Shown here one piece after another: positions 12,492 to 20,145 of a DNA stretch of 20,145 bases (its first letter is position 1; every line of letters begins with the position of its first letter). The stretch lies in NCBI GenBank assembly GCA_022566355.1, contig JADFJB010000089.1, forward strand, positions 1-20,145, given 5' to 3'. Source of the stretch: a candidate division KSB1 bacterium. GTDB lineage: Bacteria; Zhuqueibacterota; JdFR-76; DREG01. The position numbers and the translations under genes were made by a program. The notes under the pieces are model-generated. The model saw only the letters and a list, made by a program, of their open reading frames with translations. It had not been told where the DNA came from and did no database searches.

Positions 12492-14720
12492 TCACTTCAT
12501 CAACATTAATTTTTTTGTCTGAATAAAACTGCCGGCACTCATTTTAAGCAGATAAGCGCCGCTGGCCATTTGCATTCCTTTGTCATTACGGCCATCCCAA
12601 TCAACCGTGTAAGATCCTGCAGGCAGAGAAGCACTCACTAAAGTTCTTACCGATTTACCTTGCAGGTTGTAAATGACTAAGCTGACTTCGGAAACTTCCG
12701 GCAATTCATACTTAATCGTCGTTGTTGGATTGAAGGGATTGGGATAATTTTCATAAAGCGCATATTCCGTGGGCAATTCGATCCCACTACTAACCGAAAC
12801 AGTAGTGGTAATCTCATAGCATGCAGAAAACTCCGAGGAGTTACCTGCCGCATCTGTAGCAGTCGCAGTTACGAATTGGCCAATAGATGCCGATCCAATT
12901 GCTGTAATCGAAAATGCTGCATCGCCATTACCGTCGGTGGTTACATTAGTTGATCCTAATAACACTTCACCCTCGCCGTTTCCGGATGGATCACAACTTT
13001 CATTTGTGAAAAATTGCAGTGAAAAAGAGGAATTGGAAACGCTGTTTAGTCCGCCTTCTACTAATGGGCCCCTACCCTCAACCCGTAATTGAACGTTCGT
13101 CAATTCCGGGAAGTTCTGCAAGTTGTTCGGCCCTGTGTCTCCATCACCAGCGTCGTTGGCGGTAGCGCCGTCCGCACCCAAATCGATGGCCGGCCCAGCG
13201 TTGCCGGAAAAAACGTTATAAAGGATCGAGTTTCCTACTCCGGCCTCCACGACGATCCCAGGCCCACCATTGTTCATAAAAACGTTTCCATCTTCTTGTG
13301 TGCCGCCCACCGTGTTGACTGAATCTGCGATTAGCATGCCGCCCAGTCCGTTGTTGTCGAATTGGCTGTTCGTAACTGTATTACTGTCACTTTCCAGCAC
13401 CACACCATAGTTCGGAAAGCCGGTGAAAGCAATGCCATTGATACCGCTGTTACCTCCCTGCAGGATTAGGCCGCTGCAGGGCGCCGGGCAATTGCTGCCG
13501 TCTATCGTGACGACCGGTGCACCGGTGGTTTTTCTTAAGCTTGAATAGTCATCAAATAAAACCGTCTCGACCCGCGGCAGCGGCTTCAGGATCCCGAAGC
13601 GCTCGCTCACCAGGCCGATGGTCTTTTCGTTAAATACCGTATCGTCGTTGAACAATTCTATGGCCTCAGCCAGCTCTTCTGCGGTGAGCACCGGCAGCTT
13701 CTTGTCTTCGTTAATCACCCCGACAGGTTTTTCCTTTGGGGTGCTGGTGGTACTGTCGGCAGCGGCCCCGGTATTCCACGAAGTGATGTCGCCGCTCTCG
13801 AAGCCGTCCGCGAAGATCAGGGTATTGAACGGACCAAAGCCGTTGCCGAAATCGATCTTGAAGCACCTCACGTCCTCCCCCGAGCATGCGTCAAGCGAGT
13901 CTATCAGCATTTTGTGCTTCAGCCGTTCCAACTCCTCCGCCAGCGTTTCCGGACCGATGCGGGTTAAGCCGAACGGGCTCGGGTCCGGCAGCCTGATATT
14001 AATCGAATCGCTGGTCTTTATGCTGATGAAGCCTTCCATATTGATGAATGGATCAGGTGGCGGCGGCAGCGGGGCAGGGATTTTAAAATTATACGTGGCC
14101 ACTGCACCGGTCTGAATCACACCCGGGCCTTCAAAGGTGTGGTCCACGGTAAGCAAGCCTCGGAGTACCATATGAAGCTGATTTGAAGCTCCCGGGAGAC
14201 TGACATTTTTATTTTGAGATACACTGCGGAGACTATCCGAGCCTTTTTCGCCTGTCGAAAAAATAGGGCCTGCGAGGCTGTCCATTATTTCGTAACTAAA
14301 GCCAAAAGGTCCCGGCGGTAGGAAAAATGACGAATCTGAAATATCATGGTCGATAAAACGTTCCACCTCATTGGGATCGAAACCCGGCAAACTCAAAAAT
14401 GGAAATGCTCGTATCAAGGTGCCGTTTGTATCCGCGTTGGTGCCTTTGTAAAATCGGATAGTCATAGCGAATGAGTCTGGTGAGGAGGTAAAGTAACCGA
14501 ATTCAAAATGAGTGACGGTACCGCCGCCACTGGAGTCCCAATCCATAATTTCTTGTGGCGGTTTAAGATTTCCAGGTGGGATTTTGCTTATGGGCACGAA
14601 TTGATTTTGCGAATTACTATTGTTGTAAATAACTGTCCCTTGAGCCAAAGATTGACTGCAAATTGCAACCACGAGCATGGGTGACAATAAAAGGGCCGTA
14701 AATATCTTTCTTAGTTGCAT
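12492..14720 (-). CDS. Secreted beta-helix/Ig-like protein with type IX secretion sorting domain (742 aa)
   Basis: The best start is the ATG at 14720. AGGA lies seven bases upstream and the product opens with a good signal peptide (MQLRKIFTALLL..., ending SLAQ); the frame is open 38 codons further up without such support. Order: about 27-240 a beta-rich N-domain; about 307-310 the motif F-E-S-G in 'FADGFESGDITSW'; about 430-560 right-handed beta-helix repeats ('SNTVTNSQFDNNG', 'GNAGPAIDLGADG', 'NNLQNFPELT'), as in CSLREA/parallel beta-helix surface proteins; an Ig-like 'TATATDAAGNSSEF'; then residues 647-742, the Por/type IX sorting domain with 'YENYPNPFNPTTTIKY' and a Lys-rich end. It is probably exported by T9SS and attached to or released from the surface. 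The middle is far more GC-rich than both ends. No enzyme site is seen. Confidence 0.85.
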   Translation of the reverse strand: MQLRKIFTALLLSPMLVVAICSQSLAQGTVIYNNSNSQNQFVPISKIPPGNLKPPQEIMDWDSSGGGTVTHFEFGYFTSSPDSFAMTIRFYKGTNADTNGTLIRAFPFLSLPGFDPNEVERFIDHDISDSSFFLPPGPFGFSYEIMDSLAGPIFSTGEKGSDSLRSVSQNKNVSLPGASNQLHMVLRGLLTVDHTFEGPGVIQTGAVATYNFKIPAPLPPPPDPFINMEGFISIKTSDSINIRLPDPSPFGLTRIGPETLAEELERLKHKMLIDSLDACSGEDVRCFKIDFGNGFGPFNTLIFADGFESGDITSWNTGAAADSTTSTPKEKPVGVINEDKKLPVLTAEELAEAIELFNDDTVFNEKTIGLVSERFGILKPLPRVETVLFDDYSSLRKTTGAPVVTIDGSNCPAPCSGLILQGGNSGINGIAFTGFPNYGVVLESDSNTVTNSQFDNNGLGGMLIADSVNTVGGTQEDGNVFMNNGGPGIVVEAGVGNSILYNVFSGNAGPAIDLGADGATANDAGDGDTGPNNLQNFPELTNVQLRVEGRGPLVEGGLNSVSNSSFSLQFFTNESCDPSGNGEGEVLLGSTNVTTDGNGDAAFSITAIGSASIGQFVTATATDAAGNSSEFSACYEITTTVSVSSGIELPTEYALYENYPNPFNPTTTIKYELPEVSEVSLVIYNLQGKSVRTLVSASLPAGSYTVDWDGRNDKGMQMASGAYLLKMSAGSFIQTKKLMLMK

Positions 14721-15142
14721 ATTCGCATCCTGGTTGCTAAAGCACGTCGGGATAATTGTTTTGGGTACCGCATCGATAATCAAAGCACGCAACAGGACAA
14801 AAATTGTTCTTCTAACATTCATGATACCATCCATTTAATATTTAGATTTGACAAAAAATTTAGTACTATACCAAAAACCCTTGAAGCATAATATTGTCGG
14901 GGGAACGAATATTCCAAAGCGTGTATTTTGAAACTTGTAACTCCCTCTCTTTTGAAACACCATATCTTTAAACTTTTATTTTAGTAAGGCAATTAACCGG
15001 AATTATGATAAGTTACATTTACCTGAATAAAAATGCAAGAACTAATATAATACGCTTATTTTTTTGCAGCTAAATAATCTAACCACAAAGGAAAATTAGC
15101 TCTCAGATTTATAATAACAGGGGGAATGATGATCGCCAAATT
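14721..15142. other. Intergenic stretch upstream of the type IX cargo gene
   Basis: No convincing gene is seen on either strand. TTGTCA on the minus strand (14854-14849) followed by AT-rich sequence is a possible promoter for the cargo gene, but no good -10 box stands at standard spacing. No T-tailed hairpin was found after the cyanophycinase-like gene. The upper part (14721-14834) is an open extension of the cargo gene frame, judged to be untranslated leader. Confidence 0.4.
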
Positions 15143-16030
15143 TTAATCCTTCTCGGTCCAACCTTTTTTTACTACTCGTTCTATAGGTTGGCGATCGGTT
15201 CTTGGCCGTACTGCTTCACGTGTTTTTAGATTAAAGCGGTCTCCTGGCGCTAGGAAGTAAAATAAACCGCCCGAGTCTATGCTACTGTTGTAATCATAAA
15301 TTGCAACGTAGCTTTGGCCAATTACTTCGAATTGATCACCATTGACCACGATAGCAGTGTTTTCATCCAGGCCGATGCCAAGCAATTTCGGATGCGCCTT
15401 TATAATTTCGATCAAATCGAATTGCCGGTTTCGTCTCAAAAGGTGTTGATCGATAGCACTGTTTTTGAGAAAGCCAAGCCCCACTTCATGATCTCCCATC
15501 ATGATCGTGTTGGTTTTGGAATCGCCCCTTGCCAAATAGGAACCCTGGATGGTGGCTCCCGCTGAGGAGCCGCCTATTACCCCACCTCGTTCTAATAAAT
15601 TCCACAGTTCATCATGAACTTTTGTATTCAAATAAGAATCTGCCAAACGCCATTGCCGCCCGCCGGAAAACCAAACTCCTCGGGCCTTTTTAATCACATT
15701 TACAAATTCGACTGTATTTGCCACTTTTGGATCTTTGGTGTGGAGAACAGTCAGGTCGGTAGCTCCAGCAGCTTTGAATTGACGCAGTCCACGCCAGTAT
15801 TGATCGTAAGTCTCACCTCCGCCTGCAGTTGGAATTACCACAATTGGAACGTCCGCGCCACCGGCCAGGTCCAAGAATCTTTTGATAATTTCTTCACCCC
15901 GAACAGCTCCGCCAGCGATTACCAGAGAACCGTTGGCAGGACCGATTTCCTGGGCGTGAATGCTGATAGTTTGAACAGCTACAAATAAGATAACATAGAT
16001 CACTTTTGACAAGTATTTCTGAACTCTCAT
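15143..16030 (-). CDS. Secreted cyanophycinase-like serine peptidase (family S51)
   Basis: S51 cyanophycinases release beta-Asp-Arg dipeptides from cyanophycin; related S51 enzymes cut Asp-containing peptides. The 295-residue product starts with a signal peptide (1-27, ends SIHAQ), so it acts in the periplasm or outside. It then shows 'GSLVIAGGAVRG', 'VIPTAGG', 'GVWFSGGRQWRL' (about 118-129), the nucleophile elbow 'GGSSAGAT' with S156 as the likely catalytic Ser, 'DQHLLRRNRQFDL' (194-206) and 'GIGLDENTAIVV' (218-229). These are the family's conserved blocks in order and at normal length. GGAGA stands eight bases before the ATG at 16030. Without cyanophycin synthetase in view, the substrate may be external cyanophycin or another isoaspartyl-rich polymer. 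Confidence 0.9.
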   Translation of the reverse strand: MRVQKYLSKVIYVILFVAVQTISIHAQEIGPANGSLVIAGGAVRGEEIIKRFLDLAGGADVPIVVIPTAGGGETYDQYWRGLRQFKAAGATDLTVLHTKDPKVANTVEFVNVIKKARGVWFSGGRQWRLADSYLNTKVHDELWNLLERGGVIGGSSAGATIQGSYLARGDSKTNTIMMGDHEVGLGFLKNSAIDQHLLRRNRQFDLIEIIKAHPKLLGIGLDENTAIVVNGDQFEVIGQSYVAIYDYNSSIDSGGLFYFLAPGDRFNLKTREAVRPRTDRQPIERVVKKGWTEKD

Positions 16031-16066
16031 TATTTAGTCTCCATATTATTTTACTTCACTTTATGT

Positions 16067-16983
16067 TCACTCTTTGGATTTCTCATCTAATGTACGTTTC
16101 AAAATCGGCAATGTAGCTTTGTCTTTTTCACTACCAAGATGTTCTTTAATTTCGATAATAGTTTTTAGATTTAAAATTCTAATCTTCATTTCTCCTTCAA
16201 TTTCTAACCTGATCTATTCATAAACTTTTTACTGTCATCCAGAAAGGATCTATTTTGCAACTATTTATTTAATACTAACAATTATGCTTTTTCAATTTTA
16301 TGGAAATAGATCCCGTTGCGGCAGGCTGTCGCAAAATGCACAACATCATCTGAAATGTCATTCTGAGCGCCAGCGAAGAATCTTGTTGGTACTGCCCTTA
16401 ATAACCTGATTATACGATAGTTACAACGAGTTTCAAACAAGATCCTTCACTCCGCTTCGCTCCGTTCAGGATGACAATTCCAGGCTTTTTGCCTATTCTG
16501 CGACAGCCTGTGCGACGGGATGACAACTTTGGAAACTCAAGCTTAAATCCATAATTCATGAATTATTCAAGCCAATCTATCTGTTTTATCGATTAGGTCA
16601 TCGTATTCCATGGCCATCCCTATGGTTCCTAAAATGATCAAGTGGTCCTAATTTTTCATTAAAAGATGATGGCCAGGAGAATTCAGATGATTCTTTTTGG
16701 GTTTTAACCTACGTTCCGGTTGCTCCCTGTAATAGGCTTCAAGTTTCCTTAAGACATTAACAAGTCGATCAAGGTTTTTATCTTCCTGAGAATGAACAAT
16801 GTCCAGATCGAATGTCATAATCGGCGCTCCGTGCAAAACTGCACCTAGTCCACCCACAACAATGAAATCCACGTTGTGTTCTACAAGAACTTTAAGTATA
16901 CCGATAAAATTAGATAAATTTTCCAAATTTTCGTAAATGATTAATTGAATTAAGATGTTGTTGCAACACCTGCAATCGTTCAA
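16067..16983 (-). pseudogene. Nucleotidyltransferase-family gene split by frameshifts and an insertion
   Basis: Three pieces of one protein lie in order on the minus strand. Piece 1 (to 16648) reads 'IGILKVLVEHNVDFIVVGGL', 'GAVLHGAPIMTFDLDIVHSQ' and 'LNSPGHHLLMKN'; the GG...HG...T-x-D-L-D series is the nucleotidyltransferase fold with its metal-binding D-x-D. Piece 2 (about 16648-16570) continues across two frame changes: 'LGPLD', then 'ILGTIGMAMEYDDLIDKTDR'. Piece 3 (16212-16067) reads 'EGEMKIRILNLKTIIEIKEH', 'LGSEKDKATLPILKRTLDE', the family's usual end. About 293 bases of nested inverted repeats (16233-16525) lie between pieces 2 and 3. The gene follows a small conserved ORF that is its usual neighbour. 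The start of piece 1 is probably a TTG near 16930, as the first residues called from 16983 overlap the upstream ORF. It is not functional. Confidence 0.85.
16233..16525. mobile_element. Nested inverted-repeat (MITE-like) insertion
   Basis: Three inverted pairs lie one inside the other: TGTCATCC (16233-16240) with GGATGACA (16518-16525); CCCGT-GC-CAGGCTGTCGCA-type arms (16312-16333 with 16499-16519, about 20 bases, few mismatches); and TGTCATTCTGA (16356-16366) with TCAGGATGACA (16466-16476). The inner part includes GAAGAATCTTG and AAGATCCTTC plus a short palindromic CGCTTCGCTCCG tract. 'TGTCATTCTGAGCG...GAAGAATC' units are widespread non-coding repeats in bacterial genomes. There is no transposase inside. 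It lies within the nucleotidyltransferase pseudogene. Confidence 0.75.
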
Positions 16984-17116
16984 GTGGTGACAATGAAAGC
17001 ATCCAGCGAATTAAGGTAACATCTACTCCATCTTTACCATAGTTACTGCCAATACCCGGAAATGAATCATCCAATTGGGTATCTGAACCTGTTGAATCAG
17101 TATTCTTCTTTTTCAT
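16910..17116 (-). CDS. Small conserved protein that precedes the nucleotidyltransferase (68 aa)
   Basis: The ATG at 17116 opens a 68-residue protein with a polar N-terminus ('KKKNTDSTGSDTQLDD') and a helical core 'GVDVTLIRWMLSLSPLERLQ' followed by 'VLQQHLNSI'. I recall short proteins with the 'DVTLIRWMLSLTPxERLxVLQ' core directly upstream of nucleotidyltransferases of the type found here, so the two form a conserved pair. Whether it is an antitoxin-like partner is unknown. It lies 23 bases downstream of the S9 peptidase gene and overlaps the nucleotidyltransferase frame at its end. The last residues, 'HLRKFGKFI', may be altered by the same decay that hit the partner. Confidence 0.6.
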   Translation of the reverse strand: MKKKNTDSTGSDTQLDDSFPGIGSNYGKDGVDVTLIRWMLSLSPLERLQVLQQHLNSINHLRKFGKFI

Positions 17117-17139
17117 GTAATCAAGGAAATTAATCTAAA

Positions 17140-19197
17140 TCATTCATCAGATGTACTCTTTACTTTTTCTTTCATTTTCTCAGATCGGCCCAAATGAAAA
17201 TCAAACCAGGTCATTATTCTTTGTGAAACATCCATGAGAAATTTAGGTTCGCGGGGACCATGAGGTGTCCTCGGATAGACGATCATTTCTGTCGGTACTC
17301 CCAATCTTGATAATGATACATAAAACTCCTGTCCCTGGGTAAACGGCACGCGTAGATCATTGGCGCCATGAATCACTTGAGTTGGCGTGGTCACATTTTT
17401 GATACGGTAAATCGCAGAATGCTTTTCATAAGTTTCGTAATCATCCCAATATTCACCGCCGAAATGGGCAACCAGGTAATCGGGGATATCTGTGGTCGAA
17501 ACCATGCTGATCAAGTTGGGCAAGCCGGCTCCCATACTCGCCGCTTTAAATCGATTGGTTTTAGTGACGAGGAACGATGTCATATAACCGCCATAACTCC
17601 ATCCCATTACACAAAGGCTGTCGGGATGACCAATTCCCATATCGATGACCTTATCAACGCCAGCCATGATATCCTCGTAATCGCCAAAACCCCAGTCTTT
17701 GTAATTGGCATAGCGAAATTCTTTGCCATAACCGTTGCTGCCACGCGGATTACCCCGAATAATGGCATAGCCCTTTTGTGCAAAATATTGCAGCATATAT
17801 ATGCTGGGATTACCGGTAAAACTTTGACTATAAACACCGGCAGGTCCGCCGTGAATATTCAGAATTAACGGATATTTCGTACCGGGTTCATAATCCACCG
17901 GGTATGTTAAAAGTCCTTCGATTTCCATCCCATCTTTGGATTTCCAGGTTAACACTTCTGTTCTTCCCATGAGCGGTTTTGGAACATCTCCATTGACAGA
18001 AGTTAATTTTGACATTTTGAAATTCTTAATGGAAGAGGCATAAACATCCGCCGGCATTTCCAGGATTTGATAAGTAAAAGCCAAACTTTTTCCATCTCCA
18101 CTGATTGAGATCGAGCCGAAAACTCCATCCCTCTTTGTGATTGTTTTAGGTTCTTTTCCGTCGACAGGAAGCGCTTGCACCTGGCGGGTTGTTCGAACAG
18201 CATCTGAAACGTAAACCTGTTTGCTGTCAATAGACCAGGCCAGAATACTGGTGTTGCGGTTACTGGTATGGCTCAGATTTTTTATATCGCCGCCTGAACT
18301 CGAAATTAAATAAATATCACTCAAACCAATCCGCTGGAGAGAACCGCCATGGGAAGCAAAAGCAATCCATTTACCATCGGGAGAATATCTCGGCGATCGA
18401 TCGGCGCCTGATCGAGTGACCAGCGGCGTCACTTCCCCACTGTCCGAGGGCACGGTTGAAATATCGGTGGCGATACCGCCTGTATTGATTTTTGGATCCG
18501 GTTGATGAACAAATGCGATGGTTATGCCATCCGGCGACCAATCGAAACTGGAGACATGGAACAACCCTTTAGTCAATCGTTTGGTTTCATGCTTTCCGGA
18601 ATCATCTTCAGCAATAGCTACTGTATATAAGTGATTGTATTTAAAATTTTTGTCAACGAGAATTACATCTCGTTTTTCCTTTTTTCTTTTTTCTTCTTCT
18701 TTCGAATCCGGATCACGCATGGTGTATGCGATTTTTTGTCCATCGGGCGCCCAGCGATAGGACGATACTCCGGATTTCGCATCTGTTAATTTTACAGCCT
18801 CCCCTCCTTGTGTTCGCATTATCCAGATCTGGCTTTTTTTGCCAGTGCGTGAAGACGTAAATGCGAGATATTTTCCATCATGAGAAAAGGATGGATTAGA
18901 AGCCGATTTTTCACCATGAGTATATTGATAATTCATTTTGCCATCCGAGGAAACCACCCAAATTTGGCTTAAGTATTCCGACTTCTCACCCTCCATGACT
19001 GGCTCTCGAACCACATATGCAATTCTGCTACCATCATGAGAAATAGCCGTTCCGCGAATCGATTTGTATTTCATACTCAATTCAGGAGTCCATGATTCTT
19101 CATTGGTTTCCTGGGCTTTCAATCCTGAGAATACAAATAGTAAGCAAATCAAACATCCAAAAACAACAACACGCCCGGTTAAATTATTTTTTTTCAT
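17140..19197 (-). CDS. Secreted S9-family peptidase (prolyl oligopeptidase/acylaminoacyl-peptidase type)
   Basis: S9 enzymes cleave short peptides, often after Pro or at blocked N-termini. The 685 residues comprise a signal peptide (about 1-29, ends GLKAQ), a beta-propeller with PD40/TolB-like blades (about 40-410, repeated 'SHDGKYLAFTS', 'APDGQKIAYT', 'SPDGKWIAF'), and an alpha/beta-hydrolase domain (about 425-670). The triad is visible: S534 in 'GWSYGGYM', D614 in 'HGANDLRVP' and H646 in 'TPHGPRE'. 'LNIHGGPAGVYSQSF' and 'IIRGNPRGSNGYG' form the oxyanion and lid region. AGAGG stands five bases before the ATG at 19197. It is complete and probably periplasmic or extracellular. It fits a peptide-degrading lifestyle together with the S51 enzyme nearby. 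Confidence 0.95.
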   Translation of the reverse strand: MKKNNLTGRVVVFGCLICLLFVFSGLKAQETNEESWTPELSMKYKSIRGTAISHDGSRIAYVVREPVMEGEKSEYLSQIWVVSSDGKMNYQYTHGEKSASNPSFSHDGKYLAFTSSRTGKKSQIWIMRTQGGEAVKLTDAKSGVSSYRWAPDGQKIAYTMRDPDSKEEEKRKKEKRDVILVDKNFKYNHLYTVAIAEDDSGKHETKRLTKGLFHVSSFDWSPDGITIAFVHQPDPKINTGGIATDISTVPSDSGEVTPLVTRSGADRSPRYSPDGKWIAFASHGGSLQRIGLSDIYLISSSGGDIKNLSHTSNRNTSILAWSIDSKQVYVSDAVRTTRQVQALPVDGKEPKTITKRDGVFGSISISGDGKSLAFTYQILEMPADVYASSIKNFKMSKLTSVNGDVPKPLMGRTEVLTWKSKDGMEIEGLLTYPVDYEPGTKYPLILNIHGGPAGVYSQSFTGNPSIYMLQYFAQKGYAIIRGNPRGSNGYGKEFRYANYKDWGFGDYEDIMAGVDKVIDMGIGHPDSLCVMGWSYGGYMTSFLVTKTNRFKAASMGAGLPNLISMVSTTDIPDYLVAHFGGEYWDDYETYEKHSAIYRIKNVTTPTQVIHGANDLRVPFTQGQEFYVSLSRLGVPTEMIVYPRTPHGPREPKFLMDVSQRIMTWFDFHLGRSEKMKEKVKSTSDE

Positions 19198-19369
19198 GCT
19201 AACCTCTGTTTTATTTTGAAGGATTTAGAATGGTCAAATAATATACTAATTGCTAAGATAATAAGCTTGGAGCAAGAAACAAAGTATTACTTTTATTATG
19301 ATTTATTTTATTTATTTCAATATCGTACTGTTTCCTTAGAAAACAGACAAATAAATAATTTTTAGTAAG
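19198..19369. other. AT-rich spacer upstream of the S9 peptidase gene
   Basis: No coding signal is seen. The stretch must contain the promoter of the S9 peptidase gene, which reads leftward, but no clear box pair stands out. On the minus strand it begins where the wecB remnant loses similarity, so it may be fully eroded wecB sequence. Confidence 0.35.
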
Positions 19370-19641
19370 GCCTTTTCTACTTCGCGGATGGCTTGGAAAG
19401 ACTATTTAAATCTCTTTTTGAATTTCCACCAATGCCTTTACAATCTCTGAAAAGTTTTCCCTTGAGTCTACATTGCTTGGGGGCGGTGTAGGGTTAAAAC
19501 TGAGAATTCATGGGACTGTAAGTTTAGCACCTGAAGTATTTTTGAATCTTGAGCCCGGTTTAAATGGCTGAAGAGAGTATCGATCATCACGTTTCCGACG
19601 AAATGAATTTTTTCTTTATCGATGCCTTCTCGTAGCAAATT
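19370..19641 (-). pseudogene. wecB: Remnant of UDP-N-acetylglucosamine 2-epimerase
   Basis: WecB makes UDP-ManNAc for surface polysaccharides. The minus strand reads 'NLLREGIDKEKIHFVGNVMI', 'DTLFSHLNRAQDSKILQVLN', 'EFSVLTLHRP', then after a frame change 'SNVDSRENFSEIVKALVEIQ', 'KEI', an in-frame TAA, and 'IVFPSHPRSRK'. This is the middle of WecB, with its GN-x-x-x-D and T-x-H-R-x-x-N motifs. The N-terminal third is degraded (short frames at 19642-19740 may be traces), and the C-terminal part with the UDP site is absent. It lies directly after a flippase gene end, so a surface-polysaccharide cluster probably lies beyond the window edge and has been eroded here. Confidence 0.85.
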
Positions 19642-19742
19642 ATTATCGTTTCAGATAACGAAGAATCTACTGAACTATTTGTTGAAAACATAGCCTCTGA
19701 TTCGGCTGTTATCAATTTCACACTCCATTAATTCTATTTTAT

Positions 19743-20141
19743 TTATTTATATTTAAACAGCTTTAGTAGCAATATTTTCCCACTCCATTTTTTGATTGAA
19801 CCTCGAATTCGATCTAGCTGGACTGGCTCGTAGAACCGGATCAAGTAAAGGATGAATGGGAATGATAAGATAACCAATCCTTTATAGATGATTCTTTCGA
19901 TCAAACAATAGTTGTTAAAAACTGCGGTAATGAAAAATAAACCGATTGCTATTCCAAACAATATCAAGATCCTATTGATTTCATATTTAACAGGATAAAC
20001 TTTTTGGACAACGCGATAAGCGACAAACAAAGCGCTGAACTGAGCAAAAACGGTAGCATAAACCGCGCCCATCATACCATATTTCGGAATTAGTAAAATC
20101 TGGATTACTATCGTTTGGATTGATTTTATTAAGAATAATAT
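19743..20141 (-). pseudogene. C-terminal part of a polysaccharide flippase (Wzx-like), possibly broken
   Basis: The open stretch reads 'IQTIVIQILLIPKYGMMGAV', 'YATVFAQFSALFVAY', then two further hydrophobic helices ('ILILFGIAIGLFFITAV', 'GLVILSFPFILYLIRFYEP') and a basic end. 'N/QxxLIPKYGMMGA' plus 'AT' is the hallmark of RfbX/Wzx-type oligosaccharide-lipid flippases near their last helices; whole proteins are about 420-500 residues. A TGA in the same frame at 20144-20142 closes the frame right at the window edge, and the parallel frame reads 'LNIILNKINPN', so a frameshift is likely. An internal ATG at 20075 could give only a fragment. Whether the full gene is broken cannot be settled here. 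Confidence 0.65.
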
Positions 20142-20145
20142 TCAG

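Noticed and set aside
13618-14115. 165-codon plus-strand frame
   Set aside because: It is a Ser/Val-rich reading opposite the GC-rich middle of the type IX cargo gene, with no ribosome binding site or motif.
14721-14834. N-terminal extension of the type IX cargo protein from an ATG at 14834
   Set aside because: The signal peptide and the ribosome binding site both point to the ATG at 14720. The extension would bury the signal peptide.
17368-17868. 166-codon plus-strand frame
   Set aside because: It lies antisense to the hydrolase domain of the S9 peptidase, which has a full catalytic triad in the real frame.
1-20145. CRISPR array, riboswitch or rRNA
   Set aside because: No series of regularly spaced repeats, no recognisable riboswitch core and no rRNA sequence were seen on either strand.

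Overview
The window looks like chromosomal DNA from a Gram-negative member of the FCB (Fibrobacterota-Chlorobiota-Bacteroidota) group. It is probably a Calditrichota, KSB1 or Ignavibacteria-like lineage rather than a classical Bacteroidia. The evidence is a secreted protein ending in a type IX secretion (Por) sorting domain with the 'NYPNPFNP' signature, a TonB-dependent receptor with a carboxypeptidase-like N-terminal domain, many signal peptides ending in A-Q, and a tRNA with no encoded CCA. The lineage call is inference. By eye the DNA is AT-rich, except for a GC-rich block inside the type IX cargo gene.

Layout. 1-168 is the cut start of a small exported protein. 229-312 is an intact tRNA-Leu(GAG). 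313-2290 is an AT-rich accessory insert with plus-strand genes of unknown function, among them a 298-residue membrane protein, a zinc ribbon and an MltR-like fragment. 2291-2332 is the 5' half of a second tRNA-Leu. A 17-base identical block brackets the insert, which therefore looks like a decayed integrative element in the tRNA gene that follows secG. 2366-6013 is a minus-strand glycolytic operon, (pfkA remnant)-gap-pgk-tpiA-secG. 6361-8424 holds comF and an outer-membrane barrel protein. 8559-9073 holds fragments of a second barrel protein and of a transposase. 9256-11667 is an intact TonB-dependent receptor. 11697-12282 is a vapBC-type toxin-antitoxin locus with a broken toxin, bracketed by two copies of the receptor's 3' end. 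12492-14720 is the type IX cargo protein and 15143-16030 a secreted cyanophycinase-like S51 peptidase. 16067-17116 holds a small conserved protein and a nucleotidyltransferase pseudogene split by a nested inverted-repeat (MITE-like) insertion. 17140-19197 is a secreted S9 prolyl-oligopeptidase-family enzyme. 19370-20145 holds a wecB pseudogene and the end of a polysaccharide flippase.

How the genes fit together. The conserved core is lower glycolysis coupled to protein export (SecG). The rest is mostly cell-envelope and extracellular: receptor, barrel protein, secreted peptidases, a sorted surface protein and polysaccharide export. Between these lie accessory or mobile scraps. At least six genes are visibly decayed (pfkA, transposase, barrel protein, vapC, nucleotidyltransferase, wecB), while long genes beside them are open throughout. 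Real gene decay is therefore more likely than general sequencing error. The most novel item is the tRNA-Leu insert with its unrecognised membrane-protein cargo.
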